Positions 60,223 through 64,000 of a stretch of DNA of 64,000 nucleotides are shown one piece after another. How positions within the stretch are numbered: the stretch's first letter is position 1; each line of letters begins with the position of its first letter. Location of the stretch: assembly GCA_016297775.1 (NCBI GenBank), contig JAEDGA010000002.1, forward strand, positions 5,898 through 69,897. The letters are read 5' to 3'. The notes under the pieces were generated by a model that was given only the letters and a program-made list of their open reading frames with translations, ran no database searches and was not told where the DNA came from. The position numbers were made by a program, and so were the translations under genes. The stretch comes from Candidatus Methanomethylophilaceae archaeon. GTDB lineage: Archaea; Thermoplasmatota; Thermoplasmata; Methanomassiliicoccales; Methanomethylophilaceae.

Positions 60223-60553
60223 CCAAACACCCGTAGTTCAATTCGTCCGAAACTATCTGCTTGGCGCGGTTCTTGGACATCATACCGGTCTCCAACCAGG
60301 CCGCCTCCAATACAGCGATCGGTGCCAAACAGGTCAATGTCAGGGGTTTCTGCACCTCCGAATCCATGACCTTCCCGTTCTCGCGATCCGTGATGTCCTC
60401 CATGGTCATCACCGGCCCGATATTCTCAGCATACTGCATCACATGCTCGCAATCCGATTCCACATGTAGATCCAGGTCGCCATCGTCGCGCATGGTGACT
60501 GTGATGCGATGTACCTTGTCACAGAACCTGGCATTGACTACCACGGTGGCCAT
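60209..60553 (-). CDS. DUF6951-like protein
   Basis: The 114-residue protein resembles DUF6951: VNARFCDKVHRITVTM at the start, LHVESDCEHVMQYAENIG in the middle and LTCLAPIAVLEAAWLETG at the end, with Cys at three spaced positions. Function unknown. The layout suggests a metal- or thiol-related role with its Cys-rich neighbour. It is the first gene of the three-gene unit. Confidence 0.55.
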   Translation of the reverse strand: MATVVVNARFCDKVHRITVTMRDDGDLDLHVESDCEHVMQYAENIGPVMTMEDITDRENGKVMDSEVQKPLTLTCLAPIAVLEAAWLETGMMSKNRAKQIVSDELNYGCLDDRA

Positions 60554-60638
60554 GATTGAATAAGCGGTGTATGTGCTAATATAATCTGTGAATCGTAAGA
60601 CAGCAAACTATAACGGATACAATGGATATCATCATGAC

Positions 60639-60836
60639 ATGGCGATAAACTTCGATGATTACGAATGTCAGTTCTGCGGAAAGAAGTCCACCAACTTCGT
60701 ATTCGCGGCCTTCGTATGCGACGATCCGGAATGCATAGAGAAGGCGAGGATCGAGAGGGGAGGCCCCGGGGGACACATGAAAAGGAAGGCCGAAGGCGGA
60801 CCCATCATCCCCAAAGATCTCGAGGACGAGATCTGA
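60639..60836 (+). CDS. Small zinc-finger protein
   Basis: The 65-residue protein has one zinc site built from CQFCGKK and VCDDPEC, then a charged tail GHMKRKAEGGP. The ATG at 60639 lies about 30 bases after the TATA-like CTATAACG and has no Shine-Dalgarno sequence, suggesting a leaderless mRNA. The frame is open upstream to a GTG at 60588, but the TATA box falls inside that extension. Its end overlaps the convergent alkyltransferase gene by 32 bases. Confidence 0.6.
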   Translation: MAINFDDYECQFCGKKSTNFVFAAFVCDDPECIEKARIERGGPGGHMKRKAEGGPIIPKDLEDEI

Positions 60837-61317
60837 TTGAACCGGATTTCTCCAGGGACAGGAGGAATTCCTTCCTCCATATCCCTCCGGCATAACCGGT
60901 CATCCTGCCGTTGGAACCTATCACCCTGTGACAGGGCAATATGATCAATACAGGATTCCTGCTCAAAGCCATACCTACCGCACGTGCGGACACTCTCTTT
61001 CCGGTTGTTTGTGATATCTTCTCCGCCAGGCACCCGTATGTGCACACATGTCCGTAAGGTACCTTCACAAGTTCCTCGTACACCGAACGTGCGAAATCGG
61101 ATATGCCGTCCAACCTGTATTTCGGAAGCGGATCAATCTGCCTTCCGGAGAAATATGCATCGAACCATTCGCATATATGTTCCGGAGGAGGATGCGATAG
61201 GTCACCGTCATCGAAGCGTACACCCACGATAGTATCCGCATCCATGATCGTGACGATCCTTCCGATCGGGGAATCATAACCCGTGATATCATACTCGGAT
61301 GACTGTTCCACGATCAT
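60805..61317 (-). CDS. ogt: Methylated-DNA-protein cysteine methyltransferase
   Basis: The 170-residue protein has the active-site motif LPCHRVIGSNG and the HTH region RAVGMALSRNP of MGMT/Ogt, with an N-terminal ribonuclease-H-like domain. It removes alkyl groups from O6-guanine by suicide transfer to the Cys. A minus-strand TATA-like TTTATTTTAT lies about 25-30 bases upstream of the ATG, which fits a leaderless transcript. Confidence 0.93.
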   Translation of the reverse strand: MIVEQSSEYDITGYDSPIGRIVTIMDADTIVGVRFDDGDLSHPPPEHICEWFDAYFSGRQIDPLPKYRLDGISDFARSVYEELVKVPYGHVCTYGCLAEKISQTTGKRVSARAVGMALSRNPVLIILPCHRVIGSNGRMTGYAGGIWRKEFLLSLEKSGSIRSRPRDLWG

Positions 61318-61379
61318 ACAATACTGAATGAATAAAATAAATATGGCGCGGACACGGGGTCCGCGTATTGGTTTGATAC

Positions 61380-62930
61380 TCAGTGCCTGAAGACACGGCA
61401 ACCGGTGAAGACCATGGCCATGTTGTGCTCGTTGGCGGCGTCGATGACCTCCTGATCCCTGATGGATCCTCCGGGCTGGATGATGGCGGTGACACCGGCC
61501 TTGGCAGCCTCATCGACACCGTCCCTGAAGGGGAAGAACGCATCGGATGCCATGACACAGCCCTCGGTGGGCTCATTGGCCTTCATGGTAGCGATCTTGG
61601 CGGAATCCACACGGCTCATCTGACCTGCACCGATTCCGACCGCACGCTCTCCCTTGACGTATACAACACAGTTGGATGTGACGTGTTTGGCGAGCTTCCA
61701 TGCGAACAACATGGCATCGATCTCTTCCTCGGTGGGCGCCCTCTTAGTGATGACCTGGAGTCTGTTCCTGTCTACGACGACATCCTCGTCCGTCTGTACG
61801 AGGAGACCTCCCTGGACCTTCTTCATCTTGTACTCCCTGACACGCTCAGAAGGTCCGATGGGTGTACCGGTTCTCATGAGACGGATGTTCTTCTTCCTGC
61901 AGAGGATCTCGATGGCCTCTGGGGAGAACTCAGGTGCCACGACGACCTCCACGAAATGCTGGGAGATCTCCTGAGCAACATCGACCTCGCAGGGACGGTT
62001 GATACAGATGACGCATCCGAACGCGGAAAGGGGATCCACGTTGTATGCGGTGACGAAGGCCTCGTAGATGGTGGACGCACTTGCGAGACCGCAAGGGTTG
62101 GTGTGCTTCATGACGACGGCGGTGGGCTTCTCGAAATCCATGCATATGTCGAGAGCCTTGTCCATATCGAGGATGTTGTTGTAAGAGAGCTCCTTTCCGT
62201 GGAGCTGCTCCATCTTGGAGACGGTGGGGCCCTTGGTGAACGGATCCGCATAGAACGCGGCCTTCTGGTTGGGGTTCTCTCCGTACCTGAGATCCATGAC
62301 CTTCTCGGTGGGAACGGGGAAGGATACGGGGAATCCCTGAAGGAATCTCTTGGACATCTGATTGGCAATCATGTTGTCGTAGTTCGCGGTGACGATGAAT
62401 GCCTCCGCCATGAGCCTGGAGAGCAGGTCCTCCTGGATACCTCCGTCACGCATCTGCTCGAGAACGGGGGCGTACTGCTCGGGGGATGTGATGACCGCCA
62501 CGGACTTGTAGTTCTTGGCAGCGGCACGGATCATGCTGGGTCCGCCGATGTCGATGTTCTCTACGATGTTCTCGAGATCGGTATCGTCCTTGAGAACGGT
62601 CTGCTTGAAAGGATAGAGATTGACGACCACCATGTCAATGGGGGAGATGCCTTTGTCGGCGATGGCGCCCATGTGCTCGGGAAGGTCGCGCCTGGCGAGA
62701 AGTCCCCCGTGGATCATGGGGTGGAGGGTCTTCACACGGCCGTCCAACATCTCTGGGAATCCTGTGACCTCGGATACCTCGATAACGTTGATACCGTTCT
62801 CCTTCAGGAGCTTGTATGTACCGCCGGTGGAGATGATCTCGACACCGAGTGAACATAGGTCTTTCGCAAAATCTACAATTCCCGTCTTGTCGGAAACGCT
62901 GATAAGTGCCTTCTTAACTGTTACTGCCAT
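61380..62930 (-). CDS. purH: Bifunctional AICAR formyltransferase / IMP cyclohydrolase
   Basis: The 516-residue protein has the IMPCH domain first (KKALISVSDKTGIVDFAK, STGGTYKLLKENG, GRVKTLHPMIHGGLLARR) and the AICARFT domain second, with its catalytic Lys-His in VMKHTNPCGLA and the final GSIRDQEVIDAA. It catalyses the last two steps to IMP using 10-formyl-tetrahydrofolate. Many archaea use PurP/PurO instead, so a purH implies a folate-type formyl donor here. Confidence 0.95.
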   Translation of the reverse strand: MAVTVKKALISVSDKTGIVDFAKDLCSLGVEIISTGGTYKLLKENGINVIEVSEVTGFPEMLDGRVKTLHPMIHGGLLARRDLPEHMGAIADKGISPIDMVVVNLYPFKQTVLKDDTDLENIVENIDIGGPSMIRAAAKNYKSVAVITSPEQYAPVLEQMRDGGIQEDLLSRLMAEAFIVTANYDNMIANQMSKRFLQGFPVSFPVPTEKVMDLRYGENPNQKAAFYADPFTKGPTVSKMEQLHGKELSYNNILDMDKALDICMDFEKPTAVVMKHTNPCGLASASTIYEAFVTAYNVDPLSAFGCVICINRPCEVDVAQEISQHFVEVVVAPEFSPEAIEILCRKKNIRLMRTGTPIGPSERVREYKMKKVQGGLLVQTDEDVVVDRNRLQVITKRAPTEEEIDAMLFAWKLAKHVTSNCVVYVKGERAVGIGAGQMSRVDSAKIATMKANEPTEGCVMASDAFFPFRDGVDEAAKAGVTAIIQPGGSIRDQEVIDAANEHNMAMVFTGCRVFRH

Positions 62931-62996
62931 CGGACTATCTCCAACTTCGCACCGTTCACGGTGCGCGGCTTGTGATGTCCGTTCCCGACTTAAAGA

Positions 62997-63656
62997 TTAT
63001 CTGGTGGCACTGAGACCGATCTGTGCGGAAGACATCCAAAACACTTCCACGTCGCGGAAGCCAGCTTCCTCCAGAAGACGGATATGTTCGTCGACGGAAC
63101 GGGGCTTGTATTCCACACCGTACCTGTCGAGGAATGTCTCCGCCTCCTCCTCGTTGCGTCCGTTCTCCAACAGGAACGATTTCAACCGGGACCTCTGAAT
63201 CTTGCGTCCGGCCTCGGTCCTGGCACCTACGTTCTCCGTGGTGATCAATATGCCTCCGGGACGAAGGATCCTGTGACACTCGGCAAGCACATTAGCGTGC
63301 CCAGCATCGTCGTAGTAATGGTTGGACTGGATACAGGTGACCACATCCGCGGATGAATCCACGACACCCATGTTATCGGAACTGCCCCATACATACCTCA
63401 TATTGGCGTCACCGAGTTTGAACTTAGCCAGTGCCAGCATGTCCTTGGAAAGGTCCAACAAAACGTACTTGGCATCCGGATACACGGTCCTTGCGGTCAT
63501 GACCATGTTTCCTGTTCCGGAACCGACATCGATCCAATCGTTGACCTTGACTCCCGAATGCACTACGACATCCAGACATTCGTCTACCAACTGTCTGTAT
63601 TTGGGAATCGTGAAATCAATCATCTGGTCGTACTGTTCCGGCGAGGGCTGGGTCAT
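62997..63656 (-). CDS. Class I SAM-dependent methyltransferase
   Basis: The 219-residue protein has SAM motif I DVGSGTGNMVM, acidic motif II YVLLDLSKDML, VTCIQSNHYYDD and LRPGGILITTENV. The family is methyltransferase domain 11/25 type; the substrate is unknown. It stands alone between purH and the tRNA-Ser gene. Confidence 0.85.
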   Translation of the reverse strand: MTQPSPEQYDQMIDFTIPKYRQLVDECLDVVVHSGVKVNDWIDVGSGTGNMVMTARTVYPDAKYVLLDLSKDMLALAKFKLGDANMRYVWGSSDNMGVVDSSADVVTCIQSNHYYDDAGHANVLAECHRILRPGGILITTENVGARTEAGRKIQRSRLKSFLLENGRNEEEAETFLDRYGVEYKPRSVDEHIRLLEEAGFRDVEVFWMSSAQIGLSATR

Positions 63657-63857
63657 GGGAACGGAATTGAATCGATAAGATATAGGGTTGTTGATTGTTA
63701 ATACGTGTTAAATGTGAATTTCGTAGAATGTTTATGATGATAATACGATTTTCGATAACAAAATGGTGCTATCGGTCACATGCAGACCACAGACGGAAAT
63801 CTGGATGTGCGATGGCCTTAGTGAAGTTGAAATAGTATCAGACTATCAACCAATTAA
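63657..63857. other. 201-bp intergenic region before tRNA-Ser
   Basis: It is AT-rich and holds the methyltransferase promoter (divergent) and presumably the tRNA-Ser promoter. I see no protein frame, repeat or strong hairpin. Confidence 0.4.
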
Positions 63858-63943
63858 GCCGAGATAGCCAAGCCCGGTATGGCGGCGGTCTCGAAAACCG
63901 CTGGGCCCGGCCCTCGGGAGTTCGAATCTCTCTCTCGGCGCCA
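63858..63943 (+). tRNA. tRNA-Ser (anticodon CGA), CCA encoded
   Basis: The acceptor stem GCCGAGA pairs with TCTCGGC. The anticodon arm is GCGGT-CTCGAAA-ACCGC, a long GC-rich variable arm marks a class II tRNA, and the T arm has GAGTTCGAATCTC. Discriminator G, as usual for serine, then CCA. It reads UCG. Confidence 0.95.
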
Positions 63944-64000
63944 TCTCCTTATTATAATCAAAAATTGACCAGTGAGCTCTCTTTTGCTCATATTGTCATT

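Noticed and set aside
61383..62852. 489-codon plus-strand frame opposite purH
   Set aside because: Antisense shadow of purH with no domain or ribosome site. Similar shadows lie opposite ychF (22833-24107), ilvB (35871-36935) and ilvC (34542-35231).
1..64000. CRISPR arrays, insertion sequences, integrases or prophage
   Set aside because: I found no regularly spaced repeats, no transposase or integrase frame and no attachment-like direct repeats at the tRNA genes.

Overview
The window is archaeal chromosome, densely packed, with 78 protein genes and five tRNA genes that I can support. The information-processing genes are archaeal in kind: RNA polymerase subunits Rpo12, Rpo4 and Rpo10, ribosomal proteins L37Ae, uS15, L15e, L21e, L18e, uL13 and uS9, eIF1A, Pus10, a family B DNA polymerase, prefoldin beta, the KEOPS proteins Pcc1 and Kae1, and a fibrillarin. 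An EhaR-like protein, a FprA-type flavodiiron protein and the aminotransferase (DapL) route to lysine suggest a methanogen. TAG is almost absent as a stop codon: 68 of 78 reading frames end in TGA, 9 in TAA and 1 in TAG. That fits a pyrrolysine-using Methanomassiliicoccales (Thermoplasmatota) genome. This placement is an inference; no mcr, mtt or pyl gene lies in the window.

Layout. 1-2016 (+): L37Ae, Rpo12, Pcc1, prefoldin beta and a DHH phosphoesterase. 2049-8530: TyrRS, a hypoxanthine phosphoribosyltransferase, a TctA-like permease, a YqaJ-like nuclease, the flavodiiron protein, tRNA-Val and Kae1. 8514-15169: archaeal RecJ-like protein, uS15, a fibrillarin-Nudix fusion, an IMPase-NAD kinase fusion, a JAMM protease, a phosphohexomutase that has lost its catalytic motifs, and a 72-residue orphan. 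15302-20469: tRNA-Leu, membrane proteins, APRT, a ThiI-like protein without its PP-loop, L15e and an AsnB-like synthetase. 20470-29127 (-): a long translation/replication operon read from eIF1A to PolB. 29332-39507: tRNA-Glu, EhaR-like, a formyltransferase, archease, aspartate dehydrogenase, an M24 peptidase, ilvC, ilvB, gap and pgk. 40050-47611: lysine biosynthesis (dapL, then an Lrp-dapA-dapB-lysC-lysA-dapF operon). 47808-53861: prepilin peptidase, AmrS radical SAM enzyme, thiL, larA, an HdrD-like Fe-S protein and folP. 57832-63943: the L18e-L13-S9-Rpo10 operon, tRNA-Pro, small zinc and HEAT proteins, an alkyltransferase, purH, a methyltransferase and tRNA-Ser.

The standout is 54081-56078. 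Four overlapping plus-strand genes encode an E1-like adenylating enzyme, a ubiquitin-like protein with an internal Gly-Gly followed by a 9-residue tail, an E2-like conjugating enzyme with an HPN motif and a candidate catalytic Cys, and an Rpn11-like JAMM protease with all metal ligands. This looks like a compact ubiquitin-type conjugation and deconjugation system with no RING E3 in sight. The overlaps (4, 25 and 1 nt) imply coupled translation. A second, smaller JAMM protease lies far away at 13096.

Many genes have a TATA-like box about 25-35 bp before the start codon and no Shine-Dalgarno sequence, which suggests leaderless mRNAs for first genes. Downstream genes in operons usually carry a GGTGA-type Shine-Dalgarno sequence. 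There is no CRISPR array, insertion sequence or prophage. No gene-free stretch exceeds 300 bp.
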